From contig NC_088321.1 of the NCBI RefSeq assembly GCF_910592395.1, positions 8,992,001-9,056,000 of the forward strand: DNA of 64,000 nucleotides. The letters run 5' to 3'. The DNA is from Lineus longissimus (Eukaryota; Nemertea; Pilidiophora; Heteronemertea; Lineidae). Made by a program: the position numbers and the translations under genes. The notes beneath the pieces were generated by a model that saw only the letters and a list, made by a program, of their open reading frames with translations, was not told the DNA's origin and did not search any database. Below, one piece after another: positions 1 through 12,236 of this stretch. Each line of letters opens with the position of its first letter. Position 1 is the first letter of the stretch.

Positions 1-516
1 TCTTGCTCTAACCACACTTCCCAATCAGTCCGTTGCGGATTCGAGCATTGTTCGAGACTGGCATCACTGCCACGTTTGATATTCTTTAACTTTCTTGATG
101 GATTATACACCAAAGATAGATGGGATTGAGGTAGGAATATGTTGTTTTGTTTTGTCATGAGTATTTTATTCAATACCCCTCGGTTTTGCTCAGTGTTGAA
201 GTGTTTCTTTCTACATTTGTAATTCTCTGCCTGGTTATGTCCTTGTCCGGCGGAGGCGCTGGGGTACATTAAATATCACTTCCTATAAAAAAATTCCACT
301 TTTCTCATAAATAAATATTATCCGGATGCAATTTTTACAAAAGTAAATGCACTAGAGGTATGAAAGTACTCATTGAAATACAGCATCTTTGAAAAGAATT
401 AATTCTGATGTTGAATTATGAAGTTGTTGATGAATGATTTCTGATTGCTGAGTGAAGTAGGTCAACCCATGAAAGTAATGAGGGCAAATTTTGCACCATA
501 TATAAGGCAGTTACGA
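1..516. other. Non-coding, nothing recognised
   Basis: AT-rich sequence without a supportable open frame, RNA gene or repeat boundary. It ends at the first copy of an 11-bp word (ccctattactg) that recurs at 2055 and flanks the next element. Confidence 0.4.
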
Positions 517-2065
517 CCCTATTACTGGACCATGGCGATTTAGCGGATTCTGCGGAATCTGGGCGGAATCAGCATAAAAACAGCACGAGAATATCGATAT
601 TATGATAAATTATCCTTATAATGAATATTTGTAATATTCCATAACTGTTAAATTGTCTAAACCGCTAAGATTATCAAGCATTCGGAAAAACCCCAACATG
701 CATGAAAAAAATGTCTGCATTCTATTATCGGACGATTTCCACATTGGCCGCGATCTATAATCAGGCCGAGTTGGCCCGTAATCGTGCAAGTCGTTACGCA
801 CCCGAAAAACACACGTCATTTTCGCTCATTCGTTAATTTGTTAATATCGTGCAGAATACAATAGGGACGGACACTTTTTCCAGGGGACATTTTAAACTTC
901 TATACTGGCCTGGTTGACACGTCTCTCTTTATTTTACAACATCGCAAAATTGTGCACGAGCAACATACGATTGCCTTGATGATCCATCATAAGTTAAGAT
1001 ATTCAAGTCACATGATGACTGATGATGTCCAGGACTCCCAGATGACAAATCAGTTTAAACAGAGAATTTCCCACTCTCATGATAATAAATAAAAGATTTT
1101 TCTAAAACGTCCACCCGAGTCAATCATCCCACTCTTGATGACCAAACAGCCAGCAAGATCATGTGATGACAGGTGACAAGCCCGAGATCCTGGCAACGAT
1201 CCTTAAAACCATCCCAAGTCAGTTCGGCAAACGTCAAAATTCGGCAGCGATGCCGTCTGAGGCAACCGTTGCCGTAAAGTGACACTTCCGGTGAAAATTG
1301 ACACCACAGCATTGAAAATCATGTGAGCATCGTTCGATTAATTCCGTTTTTTTTGGTTACTGCTGAAATGAATTAAAAAACACATATTTTACACACAAAT
1401 TTGCGCCAGAATATTCTGCAGTACATGTCGTCTGCTGAGCCAGAGCTTACAAGACGGGGACATGGGACAGGTCGTATTGATTAGCTGTATTTGAGTAAGT
1501 GTATTAGAATTGAACCTCCATCAGTTGGTCTGACGCCACATTTCAGTGGAGGCCATTCTGAAAATTGAGAATTTTCAAAAATGCGTGGATAGACTTACAT
1601 TTCCTTGGGTAAATATTTAGATCAATACCAGCTGCCCCCTATTAATCTATAATGGAACCCCCGATCGGCAGCGCTCGACCCCGAAGCTGAGGGATGCCGC
1701 GTGAGGCATCCGAGGGATACCGTATAAAGCAACCGTTGCCGTTAACAGCAACGGGGGATTCCTCGAACAGCATCGCTGCCGAATTTTGACATTTGCCGAA
1801 CTGAAGTCCCAGGAGGCGAAACGACTAATTTTTGGGTAGAGTGACTCTCAGACACTCTCTTGATTTAGCTTGATTACACTACATCACGGCAGCGGCCACC
1901 TTCAGCGCCACCACGTGGGGCCTAATGGTATTAGGCTAAATTTGGGGGCGAAAAGGCTGGGGGCGAAAACGTCAGAGAGCAAAACGACCGAATACCCATA
2001 ACATAGAAAATCCGCTGCAGACAAGATTCCGCAGAATCCGCTAAATCGCCATGGCCCTATTACTG
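517..2065. mobile_element. Non-autonomous DNA transposon with 31-bp TIRs (candidate)
   Basis: Positions 530-560 and 2024-2054 are a perfect 31-bp inverted repeat beginning ccatggcgatttagcgg. The same 11-bp word, ccctattactg, lies outside both ends (517-527 and 2055-2065); on the left it is separated from the repeat by two bases (ga). This looks like a terminal-inverted-repeat element of about 1.5 kb with a target-site duplication. It has no coding capacity. A second inverted pair is nested inside (1220-1252 and 1771-1803, 32 of 33 bases matching), so it may be composite. The superfamily is not recognised; 11 bp is an unusual duplication length, so one end may be imprecise. Confidence 0.55.
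1220..1803. repeat. Nested inverted repeat inside the 1.5-kb element
   Basis: The arms 1220-1252 and 1771-1803 start cagttcggcaaa on opposite strands and match at 32 of 33 positions. Both continue inward into related, less conserved sequence containing caaccgttgccg. This could be a second, older inserted element or a subterminal repeat of the outer one. Confidence 0.5.
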
Positions 2066-3583
2066 TTGCCTGCGCTGCCGACTTCCGTTGTGACAACTGA
2101 TCATTGTCGTTTCCGATCAGTGGTGCCTTGTGCCCGCTTGCGGGTGCTTGAGTGCCCAGGATTGATTGATTGATTGTGCCCCCAATTTTTCTGCCCGGGC
2201 TTCTATGGCCATGGTCAATAATGTGGCTCGTTTTACACTTCTTCAAGACATATTCTTTTTTTTCAATCAGACGATACATCCATCCATCCATCAGCCAAGG
2301 CAACAGAATGTCCACAGCCAAAGAGTTGCGAAGACCTAATATGGGTAGACAGTCAGGCCTCTCAATTGCATGTTCCCCACGCCGGTTAACGTCTATTGAA
2401 AGAGCAAAACGCCCAAATTAGACCCTTTAGCCTAGGCTTTAAAAATCCGCCCAAATTAGACCCTTTAAAAATCCGCCCAAAATAGGCCGCGCCCAAAATA
2501 CGCTCAGCTGACTGAACAGACACTGAACTGTACATATACAATAAAGTGTTATGAAATGAAAAAATCATGCAAAAAGTTGAAAATAAAGCAGGATTTTTTA
2601 TCACTCCCAACTTGATCGGCCGACGAACTTACTGTACACGGGCATGTTTACAATGGTTCCTGGCATGCCTGGTAGAGATTTCCTGGAAAACACATCCTTG
2701 CGCAAGTCAAACATCATTCCATCGCAGTTAGTCATGAATCCAAGAAGCCTGATATGCGTAAGACTAGCATGCCAACCTCGTCTCTAGTTTAAATTTTATG
2801 TGCATATGTACATGTTTGGCTCCCTATATTAGTAATTTTGGGACGCGGTTTTTTAAACTAGTTTGTCGTCTGCTACAACTGTCAGCACATGGCACACTCT
2901 GCAGGATACTACATGTAGTTGAACTTACAAGGCCATGATGATCCATAAGTATATTTTATTCTTCTCAATCTCAAAGTTAGATATTATAAATAAAAGTTCC
3001 TTCTTTTAAAGAATGACTATGAGAGTGTTAAAGTTATTCTTTACATAACAGAATCAGCAAGTTCTTGAGAGGGATATCATAACATTATAATTTATATTAC
3101 CTTCCTTGCATTTGTGCTCCATCCATACAGAAGAGGCTATTATAGCGCGGTATAAAAAGCGCCCAAAATAGGGTGAAAAAATACAGGGTGTATTGATCTC
3201 CATGCGATTGAAAGGCCTGACAGTCTCCTTGAAGACAGTCAATCAGTCTTTCTGAAGGCACCTGTGTTGGGACATGGGCTTCTCTGCAAGAAGATAGTTT
3301 GCCTACCTTTGTTGTCAGACAAGGGCTTGTGAGGGTAGTTCTGGATAATTTATAAACATGTAGAATAGCTTGTCCATTCGGGGTCAATTCATGTCGTCCT
3401 CCAATAGATTTCTTGCCCGCCCATTATATGTTAATCATACATGTCGGAGAGAATGCGAGTTTGGATATCGTTTTTTAAATTGAATATCTCGTTGGACCCA
3501 AGCTCAGTAGGGATCAGGGTCTGTTTGTGGCCCATGCATATAACCAGATTATTCAATCAGACAATTAGTTTTCCTGCACATTT
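2066..3583. other. Non-coding; short degenerate repeats
   Basis: No gene is supportable. Around 2400-2510 a phrase of the type aaatccgcccaaa(a/t)ta is repeated several times, and similar gcccaaaatag phrases recur near 3160 and 52910. The rest is unstructured AT-rich sequence. Confidence 0.4.
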
Positions 3584-4275
3584 TTGGCTCACCTGTGAGC
3601 CTTTACCATCACGCAGCGTCCGTCGTCGTCCGTCGTCGTTAGACATGGGTGGCACGTTTTGTTACCGCTAAAGCCACTGAACTGAAACCTAGTACACATG
3701 TACCCCTTGGTGACCACTACTCAGAGACCAAAACGCGGTCTCATATGTTTCACGGTTTGGCCACCGGGGGCCAAAGGTAAAAAATGAAGAAATGCGTTTT
3801 CTCCCTAATTATTACTGGTCCGAAAAATTTGAAAAAAATATGGTAGGTACTTCTACTAATGGGACATCACATATCCTCCGGGTTTTTGATTTGACCTAAT
3901 TTTCAAGGTAAGATAGGTCAAAGTTCGCCGACGGCACCGCTGTTAGTCAATGGTGGCACGTTTTGTAACCGCTGAGGCTATTGAACTCAAACTTGGTACA
4001 TATATACCCTTGGACCACCTTTACTCAGAGACTGAATCGTGGCGTCATATGATTTACGGTTTGGCCAATAGGGGGCCAAAGGTCAACAACTGATTACCAC
4101 ACCAAATTAGACCTTGTATTTACAAATGCACATCATGTGCACCATACAGGGATCATTGACAATTGCTGGTCTGACCATAAAATGATATATACAGCTTTAC
4201 CAATGTCAGAATCACTGACTCCATAGCCTCCCCTTCGACACAGGTGAGCACATGGTCCCTGGACCATTTCATTTA
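3584..4275 (+). repeat. AGCTCACC-family interspersed repeat, copy 1
   Basis: The copy begins with ggctcacctgtgagcc (a short palindromic end) and a gtccgtcgtc stretch, and ends in cacaggtgagcacatgg followed by a 'tccctggaccatt' tail. Between them are two monomers about 307 bp apart, each starting ggcacgttttgt(t/a)accgct. The same architecture recurs at 11262-12236 (inverted) and 20057-21195. No protein is encoded. Confidence 0.7.
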
Positions 4276-5399
4276 CCATTACACCAGGAGACGCCTTTGA
4301 GAACGCAAGGCAAAATGTTGTGTGGACTGCAAAAGGCACTTGGAGTTAAATCCACAAAACTTTTGAACTTGCCACGTCTTCGCCAGAACTAAAGGTTCGT
4401 AATTTGAAGACCAAATACCTTGTCCATTCGGGGGTCTAATCATGTAATCAAGGCTGCCATGAAAGGACGGTTTATAGTCGAGTTTACAGTACAGATTAAG
4501 AGAATTTTCATAGGTGTAAAATATCTTAATTCCTTGTTCTTTCAGATGAATACGATTATTGATGTTCCATCCTCTCCCTGACATCAGCCAATGTCCAAAG
4601 CCGGCAGTGAATGTCAATCCTAAAGTCTCCTCCTTATGGATATACGCACAACGACAGTGGATCGGTATTTCAGTGTTTCAGTGTATCATCGGTCAGTGTC
4701 TTCCGTATTTCAGTGTTTCCCTATTGTTACTCTATTTGCGGATAAGCCAGTGGTGATCAGGTCGGCAGAAAAACTAGTTCTTCAATCTCGAGTGATTACC
4801 ATGGATACAGAATTCGTATGAATAAATTATGACGCATGTGCCAAATATGGGAAACAAAATGGCGTTCCTCAGTGGAAAAGGAAGATCATGTGGTATTGTT
4901 CGGTCACGTGAATGTTGCGAGATTTTATTCAAAATGTTGCCATGTTTTTTTCAAGGGTTGCCACATATATTTGAAAACAAGTTGACCTACATTTTCAGGA
5001 AATTTTGCATCATATTTTCAAATTTTCTTGATACATATTTTAATAAGTTTTTGAAATATTGGCATGTTTTTTCAAGTGTTGCCTGTATATTTCAAAATGT
5101 TGTATTAAATTTTCAAGTCTTGCATTTATTCCACTTTGGCAGCCATAATTAATGTTCGGCGCATACTTCAGCGACTGATGGGCTTATTACATTTTTCACG
5201 ATTAGACAGTGGCGCCCTATCAGGAAAACTAGACAAGTGGGTGTTCAAAAGTCTTCTTTCTTTTTTTTATGTAATTCAACGTATGTCATTAGAAGGAACA
5301 TGCTGGGAAATTACACCATCATGCTCCTTTACAATTAATTGACCAATAATATTAATACATCACATACATTTGATTTTTTTTGGTATTAAAACAAGACAA
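4276..5399. other. Non-coding, nothing recognised
   Basis: Several short open frames exist, but none has recognisable protein character. Near 4660-4730 the phrase tatttcagtgtttc occurs more than once. No RNA gene was seen. Confidence 0.35.
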
Positions 5400-5430
5400 C
5401 CCCCCCCCCCCCCCACACCCCCACCCCCAG
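5400..5430. repeat. Poly-C / CA-interrupted homopolymer
   Basis: A run of 15 or so C residues is followed by acaccccca-type sequence. Such tracts are length-variable and prone to sequencing error. Confidence 0.8.
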
Positions 5431-5438
5431 ACTAAATT

Positions 5439-5731
5439 TTACAGTAAGTATTGAATTGGTTCCCATTTCTCATTGAATAAATCCTGTACCATGATTACAT
5501 TATTGTTATCAGTGTCAAAATTATAACCCCAAATCTTATTTATAATAACATCCATTAACCCTCTCCATTTGAACCATTCGGTTGCTTTTAGTCCCAGTGA
5601 TTCAAAAGGTATCACTGTTTTGTCTGGTCTTAGTAAATCTGAAATATAATTTATCCCTACTTCCTTCCAATGTTTATAAAAGATCATTCTTTGATTAATT
5701 TTTAATATTTTATTGTACCATAAATATGTTT
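5439..5731 (-). pseudogene. LINE ORF2 C-terminal fragment
   Basis: The minus strand encodes the region after the reverse transcriptase core of an L1/Tx1-like LINE: a WYNK-like stretch, then FYKHWKEVGINYISDLL and a region ending in an IINKIW-type motif. The fragment is only about 85 codons with no upstream RT domain. The same fragment is repeated many times at 58-64 kb, always next to the same non-LINE sequence, so it moved as part of a composite repeat and not by fresh retrotransposition. Family assignment rests on the characteristic order of these motifs. Confidence 0.65.
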
Positions 5732-6147
5732 TTCCCGAGCCAAGTACTTGCAGGCGCCGCCTCCTTTACCTTAGTGAGCCAATCATATAACATCTTATAT
5801 TGTAGTATGTGATGTATGTTTTACCAGACTATTATGTGGAAGTATTGTCCTTTGCTGGATTGGGGGTACGGTTCACTTGAATAAGACATTTGTAAACAAT
5901 GCAAGTTTGATAAAAGAAGCAATTACACTGTTAACTCGTTGACATGAAGGTGGCAGCACCATACTGTAGTGACTCTTAAAGGGGCCATAGGGATTACACT
6001 ACATCTCCCTTTCTAAATTGTCCATGTTATTTCTGAATGAAGAACTGAACGTTCGTGCACTTTGATGTGGCTTGAAACACGTTGAAAAGAAAAGTCTGAC
6101 TTATCTTAGACATCGGAACATTATACATGAAAGTCCATACTTTTAGT
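5732..6147 (+). repeat. Isolated unit of the 57.7-64 kb array (left flank of piggyBac)
   Basis: This begins with gtttttcccgagcc and carries the same ordered phrases as the distal array: tattatgtggaagtattgtcc, then gataaaagaagcaatt, then cactttgatgtggcttg. It includes the codons that form the C terminus of the broken open frame ending at 57713. piggyBac inserted into this unit; the unit resumes for only about 15 bases after 9540. Confidence 0.75.
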
Positions 6148-6329
6148 TCAACCCTTTGGAGTTCACTGTCGACCCCTGGTCGACCAGGAAATTACCCCCC
6201 TATTCCGTTCACTGTCGACCACAGGTCGACAGTACATTATGCATTGAAAACCTGTCAATACACACGCATATCTGGGGAATCCCCATATAGTTCTTTGCGT
6301 TATAGAAAGCTGGCGCTGCGATTGAAAGT

Positions 6330-8755
6330 TTGATACCAAATATGCCGGGGGTCGTTTCAGCAAATCTTGGCGCAATTTCGATCCGAAGTTTGCCGATTTT
6401 GCACGTGGACAAAATGGACGTCAATCAAGTTTTAGACGAAATATTTGCAGATGAAGACTCCAATGATGAGGATTTCCCCAACCAATCAAGTGGGGATGAG
6501 GATGAGGATGGGGATGACGATACAATGGACATAGATACCGATTTCCCACCTCAGAGCCCTATGCAAACAGGCCAATCCCCCCAAAGTCCGTCTCCCGATC
6601 TTACCAATATGGACATTGACTCCGGTGATGAATCAGATATAGATGAAGATAGGCCTATAATACAGATACCCCCAGTACAGGATCGCGGTAGAGCAAGTAT
6701 TAGAGGTGGTGCTATGTCTCGGGGAGGGGTAACACCGCGGAGGGGAAGGGTCAGGGTACGGGGAGGAGGTAGGCCTACCGTTGTGGCAATGCACGACTCT
6801 GATCCTGTCCTTAGTGACTATTCTGATAGTGATGTTCCTGGCCATGCATCCCCTCAGCACTCAGATGCGAGCCACCTTGACTACCTTCCAAGCCCAGGGC
6901 AGGCCTCGCCAAGAGACTCTGATGCGCATTCGGCAAGTGAATCCTCCAGTGATGATGCTCCTATGGCCAACGGACAAGACGGCACTAGACGTGGCAGAGG
7001 ACGTGGTAGGGCTCGAGGCCAGGATAGGGGTAGGCCTGCGGTAAGGGGCAGAGCAAGAGGCAGAGGTAGAGCAGGAAATCGAGGCGGTAATGGCATACGT
7101 GGCCGGGGGCGCAACCAGCCTCAGCCACAACCTCAAGTCCAGGCTCCAGTTCCAGCCCAGGCCCAAGCCCAAGCTGCACCCGATGATGGTTGGCGTGATG
7201 GAACGCATCACAATCCGAATTGGCTTCCAAACTTCTTGGGTGTGGACCCAGGGATGCCTGCCGTGGATACCGATGGATTTTCCCCTGAGGACTTCTTTTT
7301 GCTTTGCTGGCCCGACGATCTAACAGAGACATTGGTAACGGAGACAAATCGTTATTATGAGCAGTGGGCAGCAAACAAGAATGCAAATAACTACGCAGTT
7401 AGGAGGTGGCAACCAGTCACCTATGAGGAAGTGTGTCAGTTTCTTGGTATCCTCATTCTAATGGGAGCAACACGAAAGGATCCCATTACTTACATGTGGA
7501 ACACAAGATGGTTCATGGAAAATCCTGGCATACGTACTGTCATGAGTGTCAACCGCTTCAAAGACATCTTGAGATTTCTTCACTGTGTAAATAACGAGGA
7601 CCAGATCCCAAGAGGACAGCCTGGCTATGATCGCTGTTTCAAGGTTAGGAAAGTGATGGACACTTTGACAACTGCTTGGAAGGGGGCATACAATCTTGAG
7701 AAAAACATAAGCATAGACGAATGTATGTGTGCCTTCAAAGGACGTGTGAGCATGATGCAGTACATGCCGAAAAAGCCAAAAAAATGGGGTATGAAGGGGT
7801 GGGTTCTTGCCGGTTCCGATACAGGATACTGTTATGATTGGGCCCTCTATACTGGGAAAGTAGATGGACAGGTTGTGCGGGATCTGGGTTCAAAGGTCGT
7901 GAAGGAGTTGACAGCTGCACTCATCATTGGACATGTCTTATTCACTGATAACTTCTACACAAATGTAGCCTTGTGTGAGCACTTGAGGAGGCAGGGTATT
8001 GGCGCATGCGGCACTGTAAAACCGAACAGAGTGGGGAACCCAAACGCTTCACAAACAAGACTAGAAAACAGACTCTCATTGACTTGTCTCCTGTCTTCAA
8101 AGCAAAGGATGAGCTTCTTGCTGTTGGGTGGATCGATAAACGCCCTGTCTGTATGCTCTCCTCAGTTCACCCGGCTGGCGAGCGTAACAAGAGGATTCGT
8201 GACAAGCACACGCAAGGTGGCTTCAGGCAGATCGCTAGACCGATAGCAGTAGATGAGTACAATAAGTACATGGGTGGCGTAGATCGGAGCGACCAGTACA
8301 ACTCTTACTACATGGATACGCATAAGTCAGTAAAGTGGTGGAAGAAAATTCTATTCCACCTGCTGAACACCGCAATCAGCAATGCCTATATTCTGAAGAA
8401 ATCTGTGGCCGCACCAGAGGATGTTATGAGGTGTGAACACAGGGAATTCAGGCTAGATCTTGTTGGTTGGCTGCTCACCCGCGGCCCAAGAAAGGATATG
8501 GCTCAGACCCGTAATGAGCTTCCCCCTGAGCTGCGCTTGACGGAACGCCACTTTCTGGAGAAACTTGAGAAATCGAAGCCAGACTGTGAGGTATGCAGCA
8601 ACCGTGATCCCAGAAAACAAGGCAAGAGGAAACAAGTCACGTACAAGTGCAGAAACTGTCCGGGAATGATCGGACTTTGTGTTACCCCATGCTTTGAGAT
8701 ATACCATAAACGTCGGGACTACAAGCGCCACTATAATGAGAACTTTCGCAACTAA
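6330..8755 (+). pseudogene. piggyBac transposase (one frameshift)
   Basis: This is the DDE-type transposase that cuts and pastes at TTAA. The first frame (6330-8246) has an acidic N terminus, then an RG/RGRG-rich segment (about residues 215-260) and a PQ/AQ stretch, then the catalytic core. The second frame (from about 8010 to 8755) completes it. The three catalytic Asp are visible: ISIDECMC (codon 7716), LFTDNFYTN (codon 7947) and GGVDRSDQY (codon 8282). The 77-residue gap between the first two is normal for the family. The C terminus has a Cys-rich zinc domain (CEVC, CRNC, CVTPC). The frame changes between about 8010 and 8045, just after the CGTVKPNR stretch. An RG-rich, low-complexity N terminus of this length is unusual. 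Start at 6330 is the first usable codon in frame, but an ATG at 6342 or 6414 is also possible. Confidence 0.9.
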
Positions 8756-8780
8756 GCACAACTAAGAAATAATAACAACA

Positions 8781-8899
8781 AATAAATTGTGATATCCTCA
8801 CAGAATCAAAGTGTCTTTGTTTCACTGAATATATATTGCAATAATATATATTCAGTGAAACAAAGACACTTTGATTCTGTGAGGATATCACAATTTATT
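8781..8899. repeat. Perfect 57-bp-arm hairpin in piggyBac 3' region
   Basis: The arms 8781-8837 and 8843-8899 are exact reverse complements with a 5-base loop (gcaat). It begins 25 bases after the transposase stop. It could be a tiny nested fold-back element, a 3'-end processing signal or a source of double-stranded RNA; the sequence alone does not decide. Perfect arms imply recent origin or gene conversion. Confidence 0.9.
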
Positions 8900-9536
8900 C
8901 GTTATTATTTTCAACATTTATCAAATTTTGCACAATTTGCCACAAAATTAACATTTTTCACCCGAAAAACCAACTGTTGATCCACAGCTGTGGAGTAAAA
9001 TAAGGCTGAGGCGTTCCTGTACATATTGTTCATGTTATTGTTTAGTGTTTCAATTCATAAAACTGTTCAGGACATTTTTAGAGAGAGTAGCCAAAGGTGG
9101 ATGATATTCTGCAAAATGGCGGATTTTGATAATTTCAAAAAACTGTGTTATTACCCCAAAACGGGCTGTATATAACCAAAGTTACTTTTTTGCACTGTTT
9201 ATGTATTACTTGTTGATGAAAACGTGAAATAAACACAATAATAAAAAAGAAAATGTGTTTTTTTCATTTTCCCAAAAATTTGTCAAAAATTGTTGATTTC
9301 TCAACAATTTTGGGTGTTTTTACCCAAAAACCGATTTTGATATACACTTCTACCAGCACTCCTAACAAGGCCCATGAACTACCGATCAAACTTTTCTATT
9401 ACTCCAAAGACATCAGATCAATCACTTTTGAGCTACAGCCTGCCAAAAACAAGGTACCAAAAAAGCCTAAAAAGCCTAAAACAGGCTTGAACTCCAAGGG
9501 GTAGCATATTTGAAAACATGCTTGAACTCCAAAGGG

Positions 9537-10689
9537 TTAAACCAGAAATACTAAAGGGCATGGACACTATCCAGATTAGGTGACATAGGTTTTACCAAGT
9601 AATTTTTGAACTACTTGGATGAGGTTTATAAAGATAAAAATGGATGTGGATGGTAGAATATAGCTAATAGAACATTATAGGACATTAAAAAAATACATTT
9701 TTCTAATTAGGATGCTTTTATTGGAGAAACGGTAGCAGAAATATAACATGTTGAAATTGTACCAAATAATGCAAATTGAATTTTAAAAAATAGCTAGGCC
9801 TATAGAATACCACCAGTAAAGTTGATCTACATAAAAACATCGTCGAAAATCACCCCTTTTCACATCAAAATAATGAAAATGGTAAGAAAATTCATGTAAG
9901 AGGGAGGGAGAACACATTACAGAAGATCCTGCCATGCCTTTTAAGTGGATTGATCAATTTGAAATGGATTATTGAGGTGATGTAAGTGTTGAGTAATTCT
10001 GTCAGGCAACATAACAAATGGTTAGCAACTGATTTCTAATAACCTTTTGGTTTCAGGTTATCTTGCAAGTGTATTGAACTCTTCAAGTACATGTTTGTAG
10101 CGAAATGTTGTTATGACTTTTAACATAGAAAACTTGTCATTTTTTGAGAAACAACACCTGCCAGTTGAACATTATTGCACCCAATGGTTTTATTACATAA
10201 TACTAATAGACTTATGTTTCAGGTTTGCCTCTTTAAAATTTTTTATATGGTTTTGATTGTACTCACAATGCCAAAGTAATAGTTTGAATGATCTAGGAAT
10301 AGGCCTATTATGACACAAACCCCAAAGATTGGATGATGTATTAAATGGGGGCACTGTAATACACAGAACTTCTTCATGCACAGTATACTCTTGGACATGG
10401 TGGTGGACAAATGGTGTGTCTTGGCACTGTGTGTTCACCATGGCTGACATACGACCCGACTTGCAGTACACTTGCTGCTTGCACAGATTTGCAAGACACC
10501 TGCATCTTCTGACACATCGGTGTCCATTCAGGCCAGACAACCTTTGTCAAAGGATAAGACTTCGAAAGCCGGACAACGTAGATGATGTAAAAGGAGCCCT
10601 CCAGTCAAATACTGTCATAGAACGATATACTGACCATACCAGACATTTGGCCTTTCTTTTTCACTGGGGGATTGACACTCAATGCTACA
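9537..10689. other. Non-coding, nothing recognised
   Basis: After about 15 bases of the interrupted repeat unit, the sequence is AT-rich with no supportable gene. A few taggcctat-type words are present. Confidence 0.35.
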
Positions 10690-10917
10690 GCACAGAGGAC
10701 CCTTCAAGATATTGGAATTGTAGACCGTTACAAAGAAATAGACCTACTGCTAAATGAATATGGCACATTTTCCTACCCAGGATATTATGTATTATATGAT
10801 GAGAACACGCAAATGGAGTACAACCTTGCGCCACCATGGACAACTCCATTGGCTGGCGACTTTAGCTGCAGCATCAACAGTAGTATTGTAACAATCTCTA
10901 GATCTGCAGCACAAGTG
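10690..10917 (+). CDS. Possible protein-coding exon, unrecognised
   Basis: A frame open from about 10621 to 10941 reads naturally (DRYKEIDLLLNEYGTF, then a Tyr-rich PGYYVLYDENTQ stretch). Within it, position 10918 is a perfect splice donor (GTAAGT). A pyrimidine-rich tract (cctttctttttcac) followed by acag at 10690 could be the acceptor. No family is recognised and no second exon was found, so this may equally be a decayed transposon piece. Confidence 0.2.
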
Positions 10918-10923
10918 GTAAGT

Positions 10924-11261
10924 TGTGACAAATCTTGGTAAAAAAGACACTGGCAGAATAGACAACAGAAGAACAAAAAATTAAATAGATCAGTTATCTT
11001 TTTTCTGATAACGAAAAAAGACCAGCATCTACTACAAAGTAGGCCTAAAAAGATTGTCTTGCTTTTCCCTCTTTTCCATTTACTTTTTCACCGTTGTCTA
11101 GTACTTGTTATTTCTTCTGTTGTCAATTTTACCGTTGTCTTTTTTACCTGGCATTTTCCCCAAGTATAACCATAAAAGATTAGAGAGTTTAGAGAACAAA
11201 AACTATACAAGGCTGGCGCCGTTGAAAGTCACGTGGTCATTGTTTTACTGACGTTAATGAA
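10924..11261. other. Non-coding, nothing recognised
   Basis: A pyrimidine-rich patch lies near 11055-11150, with no gene or clear repeat boundary until the AGCTCACC repeat begins. Confidence 0.35.
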
Positions 11262-12236
11262 ACGGCCAAGACCATTGTGCTCACCTGTTGACATGGTTGA
11301 GATATATACAACACTATTGTCAGCTTGTAATGGGCTTATATGTTAGAACTGCACACTAACCGATGGCACCAGCATATAAGAATCTATAAGTTATAGTACA
11401 TGGGACATTTCCCTTGCTATGCATGACGCTTGGTTCAGGAGAAATAGCACATTTTGTGTTTTTGGTTTTAGTCACCTGGTGGCCAAATTATGAATCAGAC
11501 CGGACCGAAATATGGTCTCCTAGGTCACTTTACATAGGAGCACATATGTACCAACTTTTAAGTCAAAAGCTTTAGTCGTTACGAAATGTGCTGCCATTAG
11601 CCAATTCACCCTATTTGACCTCTGTGACCTTGAAAAGAAGGTCAAATCAAAATCCTGTGTGATATTTCATGTATCATAATGAGATGTACCTATGATAAAA
11701 ATAAGGTGATGATCAAGCCCTTAGTTCAGGAGAAATAGCAATTTTAGTGTTTTCAGTTTTAGCCACCTGGTGGCCAAACTATGAATCAGACCGGACCGAA
11801 ATTTGGTCTCCATGGTCACTTTACGTAGGGGCACATATGTACTAACTTCTAAGTCAATAGCTTCAGTAATTACGAAACGTGCCGCCATCAGCCAATTTAT
11901 GCTATTTGACCTCTGTGACCTTGAAAAGAAGGTCAAATCAAAAGCCCGTGTAATATGTGATGCACTATCATCAGATGAACCCACGATAAAAATTTCTTCA
12001 TTCTAGCTAGCAGCGTTCAGGAGTTATGGCCAAAAGAAGGTTTTCACAAAGCGCCCCCTGTATCCCAGAAAAAGGATCGAATCACGCCAAATTTCGGTAT
12101 ACAAGTTACTGTCGCCCCAAGACACCTACACACCAACTTTAAAGTTTCTAGGTTCAGTGGTTAAGAAACGTGCCACCCATAGTTAACGGACGACGACGAC
12201 GACGACTGACGTCCTTAAGGACAGGTGAGCTAAAAA
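11262..12236 (-). repeat. AGCTCACC-family interspersed repeat, copy 2 (inverted)
   Basis: The right end (caggtgagctaaaaac at 12219-12236) and left end (ccattgtgctcacctg near 11273) are the complements of the ends seen at 20057-21195. It has three monomers; the best-conserved pair, marked by ttgaaaagaaggtcaaatc, are 291 bp apart (11630 and 11921). A gacgacgacgac stretch sits at the 12190 end. No protein is encoded. Confidence 0.75.

Larger units (their letters stand above)
6152..9536 (+). mobile_element. piggyBac transposon, structurally complete
   Basis: The element is 3385 bp with perfect 13-bp TIRs (CCCTTTGGAGTTC at 6152-6164 and its complement at 9524-9536). It is flanked by TTAA on the right (9537-9540) and TCAA on the left (6148-6151). 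Array copies of the interrupted sequence read TTAA at this point, so the left duplication has mutated after insertion. Near the left end are two palindromic gtcgacc...ggtcgac blocks (6168-6232). It carries one transposase gene with a frameshift and a perfect 57-bp-arm hairpin after it. Confidence 0.92.

Noticed and set aside
6633-7386. Several open frames antisense or alternate to the piggyBac N terminus
   Set aside because: They arise from the RG/PQ low-complexity coding region read in other frames; no independent protein character.
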